This document shows, piece after piece, positions 1-10,354 of a stretch of 34,314 nucleotides of DNA. The translations under genes and the position numbers were made by a program. Numbering within the stretch: the first letter of the stretch is position 1; each line of letters starts with the position of its first letter. A model generated the notes under the pieces. That model did no database searches. It was not told the DNA's origin and was given only the letters and a program-made list of their open reading frames with translations. This DNA is from Coptodactyla brooksi (Eukaryota > Arthropoda > Insecta > Coleoptera > Scarabaeidae): the NCBI GenBank assembly GCA_033557675.1, contig JAWQRM010000054.1:1-34314 (forward strand), given 5' to 3'.

Positions 1-58
1 ACTGATGTATAATAATTAAAGTGGTCCTCAAGTCTTCTAAAGACTTAAAAATATCATA

Positions 59-128
59 ATATACAGGATGTTCTATTTAAAAATCTGAAGTTGAATAGTT
101 TTTGGAATAAACAGAACACCCTGTATAT
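59..128. repeat. Short terminal-inverted-repeat element (MITE-like)
   Basis: The left end reads atatacaggatgttct and the right end reads agaacaccctgtatat, an almost perfect inverted pair about 70 bp apart. Ends of the form acagGGTGTtc are common on small nonautonomous insect DNA transposons. Similar ends occur as single pieces near 2569-2588, 13040-13052 and 20946-20957. No transposase is present here. Confidence 0.6.
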
Positions 129-762
129 TCAAAAAGTGTTTAAAATTGTGAAGAGTTCGATGTCAATTTTATGTAGATTACAAAAATATATTTTGTTACA
201 AAAAGTTAAAGTAAAAAATCAAAAAAAATTAGGTTAAGTATCTCAACCATATATAGAAGTTTTACGAAATCCTTATTGTTATCAATTATATAATAATTAG
301 CTTATATGTAAGATATTGTTTTAATTAGTATAATGTGACAGTCTAAAAACAATTTACAGACAGACAGACGGACGGACGAACCAATCACCAAAAATAGCAT
401 ACATAGACTACAAATTGTCTATTACGTCAAAAAACGTTTTTGCGAATATTTTTACTTTCTCTTAAGAGAAAGTATGCCTTTATACTGTTCATACCTTATA
501 AGAAAATCTTATACAACATACTCGTTTAGTAAAAACAAGAAGATGATTTTTTGAAGAGTGGGAAAAGCCCTCACATAGTTATGAAATTATACATTGGAGG
601 CTTTCTAGAGATTTTTTCATCGTTAGGAAAATTGAATCCAATTTTCATACATTGTCACATATACATAATAATTAAAAAACATAGAGCTTTTTTAGTACTT
701 ACTCTGAATGATATTTCAGAATTAGCAATAAAGAAGTACAAGACTGAGGACTGAGTACTTTC

Positions 763-798
763 TTAGTACTAAGTCATCGATAAATGACTTAGTACTAA
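763..798. repeat. 15-bp perfect palindrome with 6-nt loop
   Basis: The arm ttagtactaagtcat (763-777) is followed by cgataa and then by its exact reverse complement (784-798). It lies in noncoding DNA. It could be a decayed hairpin element or a protein-binding site, and nothing in the sequence decides between these. Confidence 0.65.
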
Positions 799-1026
799 CC
801 TTAGAACATTGAATTTGCACAGGCTGTTGGACATTTGGATAATCATGGACTGCTTGACTATGCATTTACATGTATAGTCGATTGTGTTTACTCTGTGGTT
901 TCGTTTCTTTTTCTTTAACCTCGTTACATATCACTTTATAATTAAATAATAATTTATTGTAGAAACCTGGTGTAGGTATATTAATGGTAGATCTTGTAAC
1001 CCTCATGCCTTGGAGGGCATCTTAAC

Positions 1027-1055
1027 CTGTTAGTCCCGGCAACCAGTCGAACACC
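1027..1055 (-). repeat. 29-nt dispersed repeat, exact inverted match at 19099
   Basis: This segment is the exact reverse complement of 19099-19127, and the flanks differ. The GC-rich core with ggttgccgggactaac stands out from the AT-rich surroundings and probably belongs to a dispersed element such as a LINE tail. The family was not identified. Confidence 0.6.
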
Positions 1056-1324
1056 TCCAGTTACAGTCAGGTTTGCATATCAAAGGAAAGATTCGCATAA
1101 AAATACTTTTAAAACAAATAAAGATTATTTTATTTATGCGAAAATAAAGTGCTTATTTAAAAATACAACGTGGTAAGTTTCATTAATTGTATGTAATGTG
1201 CGTCTTAGCCTGTAATTTAATTAGTATAATGTTATGACAGTTTTATTTTATTAGTAATGCATACAGGTTGACTTTTGAGACGTTATCCTTAAGGACATTT
1301 CGAACTAACGTAATTCTCTTTTAG

Positions 1325-1530
1325 GTTCTACACATTCAAGCATCAAAGAAGAACCCAGCAGTTTCGAATGCTCGGTGTGCCACAGAAAATACAAATACAG
1401 AACGTCATTGCATCGACATATAAAATACGAATGCGCCAATAAGAAGTGGTTCAGATGCCCGTTGTGCAACAAGGGTTTTTCACAGAAAACCTCGGTTATG
1501 AAACACATGCTGTCTAGGCACAAATTCTAA
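1325..1530 (+). CDS. lola: lola alternative 3' exon 1 (zinc-finger pair)
   Basis: Alternative terminal exon supplying the DNA-binding end of one lola isoform, a BTB/POZ transcription factor family acting in the nucleus. The splice acceptor ctcttttag precedes 1325. Two bases (GT) complete a codon from the shared upstream exon, then 67 residues run to TAA. Finger 1 (CSVC to IKYEC) is C-x2-C-x12-H-x4-C. Finger 2 (CPLC to MLSRH) is C-x2-C-x12-H-x4-H. The lead-in STHSSIKEEPSS is a linker. AATAAA occurs at 1579 and 1656, before the next exon 167 bp away, so this exon can carry its own polyadenylation site. In Drosophila such lola exons are chosen by alternative and sometimes trans-splicing. The lola assignment rests on the multi-exon architecture, not on one match. 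Confidence 0.85.
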
Positions 1531-1696
1531 TGGAAACGAACTGTTACTGAAATTATTGATAGCAGTGATAATAATAATAATAAAATCGAGGATATTGTCC
1601 ATAGTTGTTAGATCTGTTTGCGATGAATTTGTTTGGTGTTCTCTGCATGCGTTTGAATAAACAAAATATTTCCGTATTGTAAATAACTTATTTCAG

Positions 1697-1878
1697 GATT
1701 CCAAGGTTACTACCCTTGCCCGAACTGCATGAGGGTCTACAAAGTGGAAACGTCTCTAAGAAGACACCTACGACAGGAATGCAACAAGGAAGGGGCGTAC
1801 AAGTGTTTTGTTTGTAATTATAAGGCTAAGAGGAATTATATTTTAGTTAACCATTTGAGAGTGAGGCACAACATTTAA
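1697..1878 (+). CDS. lola: lola alternative 3' exon 2 (zinc-finger pair)
   Basis: A short terminal exon with no internal start codon that could serve on its own, so simple ORF calling misses it. The acceptor cttatttcag is followed by GA, which completes the shared codon in the same phase as the other exons (a G from upstream gives Gly), and 59 residues run to TAA. Finger 1 runs from CPNC to LRQEC (C-x2-C-x12-H-x4-C) and finger 2 from CFVC to LRVRH (C-x2-C-x12-H-x4-H). The protein ends two residues after the last histidine. The linker between the fingers is NKEGAYK, unlike the GKEPQF linker of exons 3 to 7, so this is an older, divergent member. It lies only 166 bp after the stop of exon 1. 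Confidence 0.85.
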
Positions 1879-2160
1879 TGATAATGAGAGTATTCTTGTG
1901 GTGATACTCTTGGTTTCTCCTTATTACCATTACTACTACTTACATCGATACCTTATGACGTTTCATCCGCTATTACAAGGGACATCCTCAAGGTCTCGCA
2001 AAAGCTTTCTGAGCCTTTTGAGCTTTCACCTTGAAACTGTCTCTTGTAACATCGAATGAAAAGTTAAGGTGTTAATGTCAAAAATAGTAATGCTCGCTTG
2101 GTAAAATTTAATTGATCTCAGGAACGAAGAGTTTTCCCACAATAACGGGGCGAGGGGAAA

Positions 2161-2181
2161 ACTTCCGGTATCACCGGAAGT
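2161..2181. promoter_or_regulatory. Inverted pair of ETS-type sites
   Basis: acttccggt, then atc, then accggaagt: two inverted copies of ACCGGAAGT, the classic high-affinity core of ETS-family transcription factors, in a locally GC-richer patch 280 bp after exon 2. What is seen is the palindrome. Binding by an ETS factor is inference from the motif alone. Confidence 0.35.
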
Positions 2182-3821
2182 GGTCCAGGTTTAAGAATAT
2201 TCTTGTGTTTAGGATTTAGGTATACATAGAGTGTTTTGTAGCATCTTGTAGTAATTATGTTTAGAGTTGAGCTTATTAAAAATGAAAAATTGCCTTACAA
2301 TATTTTAGTGAAAGTATATTTTTGAATTTAGAATTTCTTTTGATATTAACGTCCTAAACAAAATAATTCAGGTATTCAATTCCAGAGGAAGACATCTCAA
2401 TTATTTCATTAAAATGTTATGTGGTCTTTTATTAAATAATAAAGCTAAACTATATGGACTTCTGAAGTAGTGGTTCAAATATGGGAGCCACATTTTGGGA
2501 AAAAAGAATTGACCTGTGGTGTATACAACTTTTTTGATCAGAAACTTCTAGAGCACACGATATAAGTTTGTAACACCCTGTGTATATGTTCATATGTATG
2601 TGTATCTTCATATTTTTTTATTCACTTTTCAAAAAAAATGTGTTAGTTTCAGATTTTAATTTCGATAAATTCCAAAAAGCTAAACTATTGAAATATAACA
2701 GTAATTTTAAATGGAAACTGTTAATAATTTCAGTAAATACTTCACATTGTATTTAGTACAATCTCTTATGCAACCTTTAATATTAAATAAACATATTTCA
2801 TTAAACATTTAGTTCTTTGGAACTGCACTTCTCAATTTTTAATAATTATTCCAAGTAAGTAAAAGTAGTAAAGTTGTAATTCTTTAGAAGTGACTTATGA
2901 TTGATAAATAAACATTTTTTAAAGAGAATAAAACAATATTTCAAAATTCAACATTGGTAGGAAGATAATTCAGGCGTTAAGATATTTTGCGTGTTTTGGA
3001 TTATTACATTTTTGTGTTGTGATAAACTGCCAAAATCATGTATTCTTATTCAACTACCTTGTAATACATTATCACTCATTTTAATCAGTAATGAATAACA
3101 TGTAATAAGTAACTCATGCACACATAAGAATAGAATGTAATACGAATATTTTAATCACTTTTCAGACGATTTTAAATTATAATTTACATTTATTATCATT
3201 TCTTTTAAAGGTCAATTAAACTAGATTTAATTCCATGTATGCACACAAAAATTGGGTCCTTCTGTATGTTTTATTTATAACATAATTCTTGAATTCTCGT
3301 TTTATATTTTTTTTATAATCAATTTGAATTTTTAATTTCAATTTTTAATAATCAATTATTAATTTTTTTGTAGTATAACAACAACAGCACAGCAACAACA
3401 AATATCACAACATATTTTACAATATTCTTGGTTTCAAGGATGTTTCAAAGATGATAAAATTAGTAAAACTTTACTGGATAACTAAATTTCGCTATTAGCT
3501 GAAGTAAACACTAACATTCTTATTTCAAAAATTTTCTTCCTCAATTAGTCGATTTAGAATACATATTATATATCAAATTAATCAAGTTAATGGCTCGAAC
3601 CTGTGTCTAGATGCATATTTCAAATTTCAAACACTTCCAAAATCAAGTCTACCACATCAAATTCTGTGCTACATATTTACAAATTAGCAATACAATTATG
3701 ATACATTATAATCCTTTTTAATTATTTGGTTAAATGCATTGTAAAATATAATGCACTCTATTCTGAAAATTAAGTATAATATATTTATTTTTCTAAATAA
3801 AATTAATAAATTAATAAAATT

Positions 3822-3859
3822 AACTAGGAAGTACATATATTATATGTACTTCCTAGTTA
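3822..3859. repeat. Perfect hairpin, 18-bp arms, nested in a longer imperfect inverted repeat
   Basis: aactaggaagtacatata is followed within two bases by its exact reverse complement. Outside it, the sequences around 3777-3802 (taatatatttatttttctaaa) and 3860-3880 (ttttagaaaatatatta) are also inverted relative to each other, which suggests a small foldback or MITE-like element of about 100 bp. Confidence 0.6.
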
Positions 3860-4616
3860 TTTTAGAAAATATATTATCTTTGTTCAATGAATTAGGTATT
3901 AGCTAATTACAAATGAAAATAATTTAAAGAACAAATGAAAACAGCAGAGCAACAAAGCAAAAACAATCATCACAGAATGAACAAAAGGAAATCGTGGAAA
4001 CTACTAAAACTATAGGGCTGCGCTTGAAATCAATGCTGCCACTATAACCAATAAAACTGAACCTCGTGTACTGATAGAATAATAATGAGAGAAACTTATG
4101 TTGGTGCTACGTAGCATACGTTTGATCACAATTAATTTAAAATTTTGGTTACTGTATTATTTCAAATGAATACTTTCATTAATTTGCTAATTCCGATTTA
4201 ACAAAATTGAAATTCTTCATATTGGTAATTTTCTGTTAAGAAATTCACAATTTTTAATAAGCTTAACTGGAAAGTTTTTATATGCGGCTTAAGTACGGGT
4301 CTTTATAACATAACTTATCGTAACATAAATAAATGTAAAAACATTATACAAATATGTATTAATAACTGTACTATATTGAAATACGATGTCGAAAAATTAA
4401 AGTTTTCCTAGTAAAACAATAATAAATTATTATAAGTTACTTACAGGTATTAATTATTTATTCGCAGCTTTTCTATTTCATAGTTACCTTGTTGTTTCTA
4501 TTATTTGTTCTCCCTTTTGTGTTGCATGCACTGTCCCCGTTACATTCTATTCTTTGTATTCTATTTTAGTCGTAATAAATTCAGGAAAATGTTGATTAAT
4601 AGAAATACTGTTTTAG

Positions 4617-4840
4617 AAAATTTGTCCATGACCCCAAGGGATGGTCTTTATCTGCTTCAAATCTTCCAATGCGATTCTTGCTCGCGCAAATACAAGTACA
4701 TGAGTAGCTTAAAGTCACATCAGAAGTACGAGTGCGGAAAAGAGCCTCAGTTCGCTTGTGAAGTTGAAGGTTGTGGCTACAAGGCTAAGGTCAAAGGGAA
4801 CCTGAAGATGCACTACATTTGTAAGCACAAAATATCCTAG
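4617..4840 (+). CDS. lola: lola alternative 3' exon 3 (zinc-finger pair, CX4C type)
   Basis: First of three near-identical exons. The open frame extends upstream to 4505, but the acceptor that matches the phase of the other lola exons is actgttttag, giving AA plus codons from 4619. The protein starts NLSMTPRDGLYL, then finger 1 (CDSC to QKYEC, C-x2-C-x12-H-x4-C), the linker GKEPQFA, and finger 2 (CEVEGC to YICKH) with four residues between its cysteines. It stops at TAG 4838-4840. AATAAA lies at 5135-5140. Other AG sites at 4569 and 4584 are in another phase and would shift the frame if joined to the same donor. An in-frame ATG at 4589, conserved in copies 2 and 3, could start a form lacking the BTB domain; this is speculation. 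Confidence 0.82.
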
Positions 4841-7312
4841 GTTACAGACAAACAGTTTTCACTACTGACTTTCCAATTTATGTTATAATAGTCTTTGCAT
4901 ATTTTATTCCTCACTCTTGGAGCTTTTACTATCAAATAGACTTATTTTTAAGTTAGGCTTAAAAAATGTTGGATTTTTTGCATTCTTGAATTTCGTTTGC
5001 TTTGATTTAAAAATAATTTTGGTACACTTTACTCATCCACATGTCGACGATTATACTTCAATAAATGAAATGTAAGTAACTAGTTCATTTACATTAAAAC
5101 TAGATTGTAAGTAGATGTAAGTTTTTGTGATGCAAATAAAATTTTTGTAACCAACAATATTGACTTTATTTATAGTTTTTTTTCCAACTCAGGATATTAC
5201 TTTAAATTATGTAATTTAAATTTTGATGGTAAGATCCCTAGGAAACGACGTGGTTTCCACTAAACTTTACTATATTATTTTTTGGACGGGGGATAAAAAG
5301 AAATATTGTAAGAGATTTTTGTAATTTCAAAGAGCTGATTTAAAATTCATTCATTCTTATCTCAAATGGTATAAAATGCTGTGAAGTCACATTTTGAGTC
5401 ACCCTGTTTAGTACATATATATTTTCCGATATGTCTCTGCCCTCATGAATATTTTATTTCAATACTAATCGAATATTCTTTAAATGCTAAATTGTTAAAT
5501 TTGCATGAGCTGTTGAAAAAAAGATGTTTCACATCTGAACTACAAATTGGGGCAATTAGTATTAACTTAAATAGCAAATATTGTAAGGATTTCGCTAACT
5601 GTGTCTCTCAAATATTAAACAAAATATATATTATTAATTACCGATAAATATATCATTAAACATTGAAACATTGAAATCCCTATTTTAAAATTTTTAATGA
5701 TCACTGAAGTTGTGGATTTTGCAACCATTGGCTTAGTAACTATGACACCACCATACCAAAACCGAGTTTATGCTCGACGTACGTTTCCCTAACCAAACTA
5801 GCACCATTAGGAGCGATCAAAGAAGATTGTACTTCAATGAAGGAAAAACAGTAAAGTTCCAATTTTTTGGACAATACTTACAATTGATATATAATCATAT
5901 TTTAAACAGCAGAAAATAACTGATGTTGTGGATTGTGGAACTTTTGGCCTAGTAACAATGTTAAACAATGCCATCTCTTTTCGAAAAGTTTTTTTTGTCG
6001 AAAAAATCTTGATTTCTCATTCCAAGTTTTGTTTACAATCAATTTCAATTTTTCACTTCAATTTTTTATAAACAATTTTTTTTTCTATAACCCTTGATTT
6101 CTATTAATATCGAGTACATTTTATTGTGATTACACATTTTGAAATATATTTTTCAGTGTTCCTTTTTGCAGGTGTTCTTCAAAGTGAAACCTTACTAGAT
6201 AACTAAATTTCGGTTATACCGGAGTAAACATTAACATTCTTATTTCAATAATTAATTTTTTTCTTCAATCAATCGTTTTCGAGGTGTTATATTTCAAAGT
6301 TTACTAAAGTTCATTGCTCGAAATTGTCTGCAAATGCAAATTTCAAGTTTTTCTCACACAATGAACAAAATAATAGTATACTAATATATATATATATATA
6401 GCAAAATAATGATTTAAAACAACCTGTATTAATCTCTATATACTATAGTCTGGTTTGCTACTACTTTCTTTTATTAAGGACAAAATTTCTTCCTCAATTA
6501 ATTGATTTCGAGATTTTATATTTATTACAAAATCTAGAATTTATATTATCGAATTTTATTTTATATTAAATATTTATACACATTTTATATATTACTACAA
6601 ATATATACATGGTAAATGTAATCATTAAAAGAAAATATTGCGAAACAAATCAGTTTTCTCGCGAAATCTATCTGCAATTCTGAGTCAAGAAAACTGTGGA
6701 GATGCGCTTAAAATGAATATCGTCATTGTGATCGATAAAACTGAACCTGACGTACTGATATAATAAGAAAGAGAGAAAGTCGTGTGTGTGTTTTACATCA
6801 ATGTAAGTTGGTGTTACCTGGTATACCTTCGATCACAATTAATAAAATTTTGGCAACCCTCTGTATATATATACATATAAAAAAGTCATCAAATATTACA
6901 TAATAATAATTTTGTCTTATAAATAATATAAATTAATAATAATACAAAATTTCTACTGAAAAACAAGAAAAACTCATCTGGAAAATTTTTATATGCTAAA
7001 GTAAGGGTCTTTATAACATAACTTATCGTAACACAAATAAAGGTAAAAACAATATAGTTATGTATATTAATAACTGTACTATATTAAAATAAGATGTCGA
7101 AGAATTAAAGTTTTTGTAGTAAAACAATAATAAATTATTTACAGGTATTAATCATTTATTCACAGTTTTTTTACTTCATAGACCTATTACCTAATTATTT
7201 AAATTATTTTTTCCCTTTGTGTTGCATGCATTGTCCTCATTACATTTTATTCTGTGTGTATTTAATCATAATCAATTCAGTAAAATGTCGATTAATAAAA
7301 ATACTCTTTTAG
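4841..7312. other. Noncoding spacer between lola exons 3 and 4
   Basis: The start holds the 3' UTR of exon 3 with its AATAAA. Between them is a decayed hammerhead-like repeat (5772-5815, minus strand). From about 5990 on the sequence is the 5' part of segmental copy 2. A short (TA)n run lies near 6383-6400. The open frame at 5381-5647 shows no domain or splice support. Confidence 0.6.
5772..5815 (-). repeat. Dispersed repeat with decayed hammerhead-like core (type A)
   Basis: Read on the minus strand it has GCTC, a mutated CTGATGA box (CTAATGG), a stem region, GAAACG, then TACGTC and GAGC. It is clearly related to the copies at 16245 and 29023. The changed first box should abolish ribozyme activity. 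Confidence 0.5.
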
Positions 7313-7536
7313 AAAATTTTCCTACAACCCCAAGGAACGGTCTTTATCTATGTCGAATCTTCCAGTGTAATTCTTGTTCACGCAAATACAAGCACATGGG
7401 TAGCTTAAAGTCGCACCAAAAGTACGAATGTGGAAAAGAACCTCAGTTCGCGTGTGAAGTTGAAGGTTGTAACTACAAGGCCAAGGTCAAAGGGAACCTG
7501 AAGGTGCACTACATTTGTAAGCACAAGATATCCTAA
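7313..7536 (+). CDS. lola: lola alternative 3' exon 4 (zinc-finger pair, CX4C type)
   Basis: Second copy of the triplicated exon. The acceptor actcttttag is followed by AA and then NFPTTPRNGLYLCRIF before finger 1 (CNSC to QKYEC). Finger 2 (CEVEGC to YICKH) has the C-x4-C spacing, and the frame stops at TAA 7534-7536 after KIS. Compared with exon 3, most differences are single residues: D to N in the first knuckle, Y to H and S to G in the finger-1 helix lead-in, G to N after CEVEGC, M to V at helix position +6 of finger 2. All zinc ligands are kept, so the duplicate is probably functional. AATAAA is at 7787-7792. The in-frame ATG at 7285 is upstream of the inferred acceptor. Confidence 0.83.
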
Positions 7537-8204
7537 GTTACAGAGAAACAGTTTTCACTATTTACTTTCCAATTTACATTAACAAATCGTATTTTATTCC
7601 GCACTTTTGGAGCTTTTACATTCAAATAGATTTAATTTTAAGTTAATAATTTAATTTAAAAATAATTTTGTTACACTTTACTCTTCCACAACTTGACGAT
7701 TATAATTCAATAAATTAAATATAAGTAACTATTTCATTTATATTAAAACTAGTTTGTAGTAAGTAGTTATAAGTATTTGTAATGCGAATAAAATTTTTAT
7801 AACCAACAATATTGATTTTGTTTACAGTTTTTTTTGTCTGCCTAAATGTTTGCCTATGTTGTGGACCTTACAAAAAATGATATTGTTGATATTCTGATAT
7901 ATTCTGACGAAATAATGTATTCTTAGTCTAATTATGCTATTTCTAGATATTGATCTGCCCGAAGATTATGAAATAGGGTGTGTATTTCATTACAACTCAA
8001 TATATCGTGGTTCAGATAGCAACATTCAAACCTCAACCTAGCTTGTGGCTCAAGCCAATTTGGCCTTTTTCCAAAATCGCTTGGGGGAAACGATGTGATT
8101 TCTACAATTGTATTATTTTTTTTTTGAATCAAGGATAAAAACAAATAGGTTGGGGTGAAAAGATTGAAACACAAATGTGAAAATAACATATTCAAACACA
8201 TATA

Positions 8205-8290
8205 TAATTCAAATATTCAAATATATAAATTTATATAAATAATTTTATATAAATATTTATATAAAATTATTTATATAAATATATAAACGT
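8205..8290. repeat. AT-rich palindromic low-complexity run
   Basis: Alternating tatataaatattt and aaatatttatata blocks form an imperfect palindrome made only of A and T apart from a few bases. It is present in segmental copy 2 and missing from copy 3, so it was inserted or expanded after the duplication, or lost from copy 3. Confidence 0.5.
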
Positions 8291-8408
8291 TTATTAGCGA
8301 TATTATAAAAAAATTGCTGTAATAAGCGCCATCTATTAGAATGTTTGTTTAATTGCTCAATTACTAATTGCATAGCCATAATAGTTATTTATAAAATTAT
8401 TATAATCC

Positions 8409-8445
8409 TGAAAGTGACTTATGAAGCCGGAAGCATATAGAGCAA
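8409..8445 (+). repeat. Dispersed repeat with hammerhead-like half core (type B)
   Basis: CTGAAAG, T, GACTT, a short loop, AAGCC, GGAAGCATATAGAG. Equivalent copies at 10319 (plus) and 13232 (minus) keep the GAAACG box better. There is no cleavage triplet or closing stem 3' of it. This copy and the one at 10319 descend from the same segmental duplication. Confidence 0.45.
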
Positions 8446-9459
8446 TTACAAAAAATAGTGATGCATATTATTATTTATATCGACACTAATATAACACTAA
8501 CAACAACAAAGAAATAAACTATTACATTTATTTATTATTAAAAGATCTAGTTTTGGTTACATTTATAAATTGCAAAATTTTAAAATTACCTTTAAAACAA
8601 TAGTTTCGTGTTTCATGCTTTATTACTTTATCTTAACCAATTTTGGAGATATTTAGAGAGAACATCCCCAATGTACCCTCTTTAGGGAGCTGCTGGCTCC
8701 GTTAGAAAGCATTTTTTGGTCCTATTTATTGCAAATTTATCGGTATTGTTGGTGATAGCATATTGGTGTAATATTGCTTTCTAATTTCGGGATATTCTGT
8801 ATATTAATGTTCTAATTTACTATTTAATTCTTATATTTTCATTCTTATATTTTATTTTTAATATAAAAATAAAATAATACCTAGTAATAAAAACGTCTTA
8901 AATAAGTTCGTAGATATTTTAAAAGTACGAATTTATTGCCAGTCTAAAATAGAATTTTTTAGGAATATCTATTTGTGTGTAGGTTGTTGTTTTCTTTTAT
9001 TTACGGTGGAATGTTGTTTTATTGTGGGAGTCTAATTGGATGAAATATAGGGAATTGGTATTTACCTGGATATTTATTGCGAGATTTATTAGGGCATCTC
9101 TGAATATTTTTATATCTTCGTGAATACTGAAAAAATTCACAACTTTCAATAAGTAGAAGTACGGATGTTTATAATTTATCGTAACACAAATAAATATAAA
9201 AACAATATACTAATATATTGATAACTGTACTATATTTAAATACGATGTAGAAGAATTAAAGTTTTGTTAGTAATTATTTACAGGTATTAATTATTTATTC
9301 ACAGTTTTTTTTTTTATTTCATAGATCTATTCTCTATTTTTTTTCTATGATTTATTTTCCCCTTTGTGTTGCATGCATTGTCCCCATTACATTTTATTTT
9401 GTGTTCATTTAATCATAATAGATTCAGTGAAATGTCGATTAATAAAAATACTGTTTTAG

Positions 9460-9698
9460 AAAGTTTGTCTACAACCCCAAGGAATGATCTTTATCTGCTT
9501 CAAATCTTCCAATGCAATACTTGTTCGCGGAAATACAAGCACATGAGTAGCTTAAAGTCACACCAAAAGTACGAATGTGGAAAAGAACCTCAGTTCGCTT
9601 GTGAAGTTGAAGGTTGTAGCTACAAGACCAAGATCAAAGGGAGTCTGAAGGTGCACTATGTTTGTAAGCACAAGATGTCCCAGGTTACGGAGAAATAG
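9460..9698 (+). CDS. lola: lola alternative 3' exon 5 (zinc-finger pair, CX4C type, extended C-terminus)
   Basis: Third copy of the triplicated exon. The acceptor actgttttag is followed by AA, then SLSTTPRNDLYLLQIF, finger 1 (CNTC to QKYEC) and finger 2 (CEVEGC to YVCKH, C-x4-C). The stop codon used in exon 3 (TAG) has become CAG here, so the protein runs five residues further (QVTEK) to TAG 9696-9698. Finger 2 has the most changes of the three: KAKVKGN has become KTKIKGS, altering helix positions -1 and +3, which usually contact DNA. The ligands are intact. AATAAA is at 9963-9968. This looks like a diverging but functional duplicate. Confidence 0.83.
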
Positions 9699-10318
9699 TT
9701 TTTACTTTCTTTAATTTAATTTAATTCTTAATTTACCTTAACAACGTCATTCTATATTTTATTCCACACTTATGGAGCTTTTATTATCAAATAAATTTAT
9801 TTTTAAGTTAAGCTAAAAAATGTTTGATTTTTTGCATTCTTGAATTTTGTTTGCTTTAATTTAAAAATAATTTTGGTACGCTTCAATAAATTAAATATAA
9901 GGAACTATTTCATTTACAATAAAACTAGTCTGTAGTAAGTACTTATAAGTTTTTGTAATGCAAATAAAATATTTATAACCAACAACATTAATTTTATTTA
10001 CATTTTTTTTTCACCGAATGTCTTCTTATGTTGGTGAACCTTAGAAAAAATAGTGGTGTTGATATTTTGATATATCCTGACGAATTAATGTATCCTTAGC
10101 CTAATTATGATATGTTATTTCTAGATGTTGATCTGCCCGTATTATTATTATTATTTCTTTGTAGTGAGGATAAAAGTAATATTACGTCAAATTTTTGTAA
10201 TTTCATTTGGATTGGAACACAAATGTGAAAATAATATGACATGGGGTTTATTCATGCAAAGCTAGTCTAAAGGATATCATATACAAATACAAGCTAAAAA
10301 ACATAATTGTTACAGTCC

Positions 10319-10354
10319 TGAAAGTGACTTGTGGAGCCCGAAACGTGTAGAGCA
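10319..10354 (+). repeat. Dispersed repeat with hammerhead-like half core (type B)
   Basis: CTGAAAG, T, GACTT, GTGG, AGCCC, GAAACG, TGTAGAGC. The GAAACG box is intact but the first box is mutated and there is no GTC cleavage triplet with a closing stem. It is the partner of 8409 through the segmental duplication. Confidence 0.45.

Larger units (their letters stand above)
1..1324. other. Noncoding DNA upstream of the first lola 3' exon
   Basis: No credible exon was seen on either strand. The stretch is presumably intronic to the lola locus, because the shared 5' exons must lie upstream. It holds a short inverted repeat of the ACAGGRTGTTC type (about 59-128), a GACAGACGGACGG simple repeat (358-378), a palindrome (763-798) and a dispersed repeat piece (1027-1055). 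The open frame at 551-754 has low-complexity hydrophobic composition and no flanking splice or start context, so it is not called. Confidence 0.6.
1879..4616. other. Noncoding spacer between lola exons 2 and 3
   Basis: No exon was recognised. The stretch contains a back-to-back ACCGGAAGT palindrome (2161-2181), a perfect 18-bp-arm hairpin (3822-3859), and from about 3290 on the 5' part of the first of three homologous segments that carry exons 3 to 5. The rest is AT-rich DNA with no visible structure. Confidence 0.6.
3290..5320 (+). repeat. Tandem segmental duplication, copy 1 (carries lola exon 3)
   Basis: Homologous blocks occur in the same order in copies 2 and 3. The 5' intron blocks (around 3479, 4010-4140 and 4290-4440), the exon, the 3' block with the polyadenylation signal and a block near 5220-5320 match those near 6199, 6690-6850, 6990-7140, 7787 and 8070-8140. 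Offsets between copies change along the segment, so insertions and deletions followed the duplication. Boundaries are approximate. Confidence 0.7.
5990..8950 (+). repeat. Tandem segmental duplication, copy 2 (carries lola exon 4)
   Basis: It matches copy 1 around the exon and for several hundred bases on both sides, and matches copy 3 further downstream, for example the blocks at 8411-8560 against 10321-10470 and 8640-8820 against 10640-10810. An AT-rich palindromic stretch (8205-8290) is absent from copy 3 and accounts for part of the length difference. Confidence 0.7.
7537..9459. other. Noncoding spacer between lola exons 4 and 5
   Basis: It contains the exon 4 3' UTR, the AT-rich palindromic run 8205-8290, a type B hammerhead-like repeat (8409-8445) and the 3' end of segmental copy 2. 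Copy 3 begins near 9110. The minus-strand open frame at 7932-8201 has no family resemblance and is not called. Confidence 0.6.

Noticed and set aside
551..754. 67-codon open frame on the plus strand
   Set aside because: No domain, AT-driven composition, and no neighbouring splice or promoter signal.
4570..4588. Alternative acceptors for lola exon 3 at ctattttag (4569) and attcag (4584)
   Set aside because: They would need a donor in another phase from that used by the other exons, although the sites are conserved in part among copies.
7932..8201. 89-codon minus-strand frame
   Set aside because: It lies in duplicated noncoding sequence whose copy-3 counterpart does not keep the frame.
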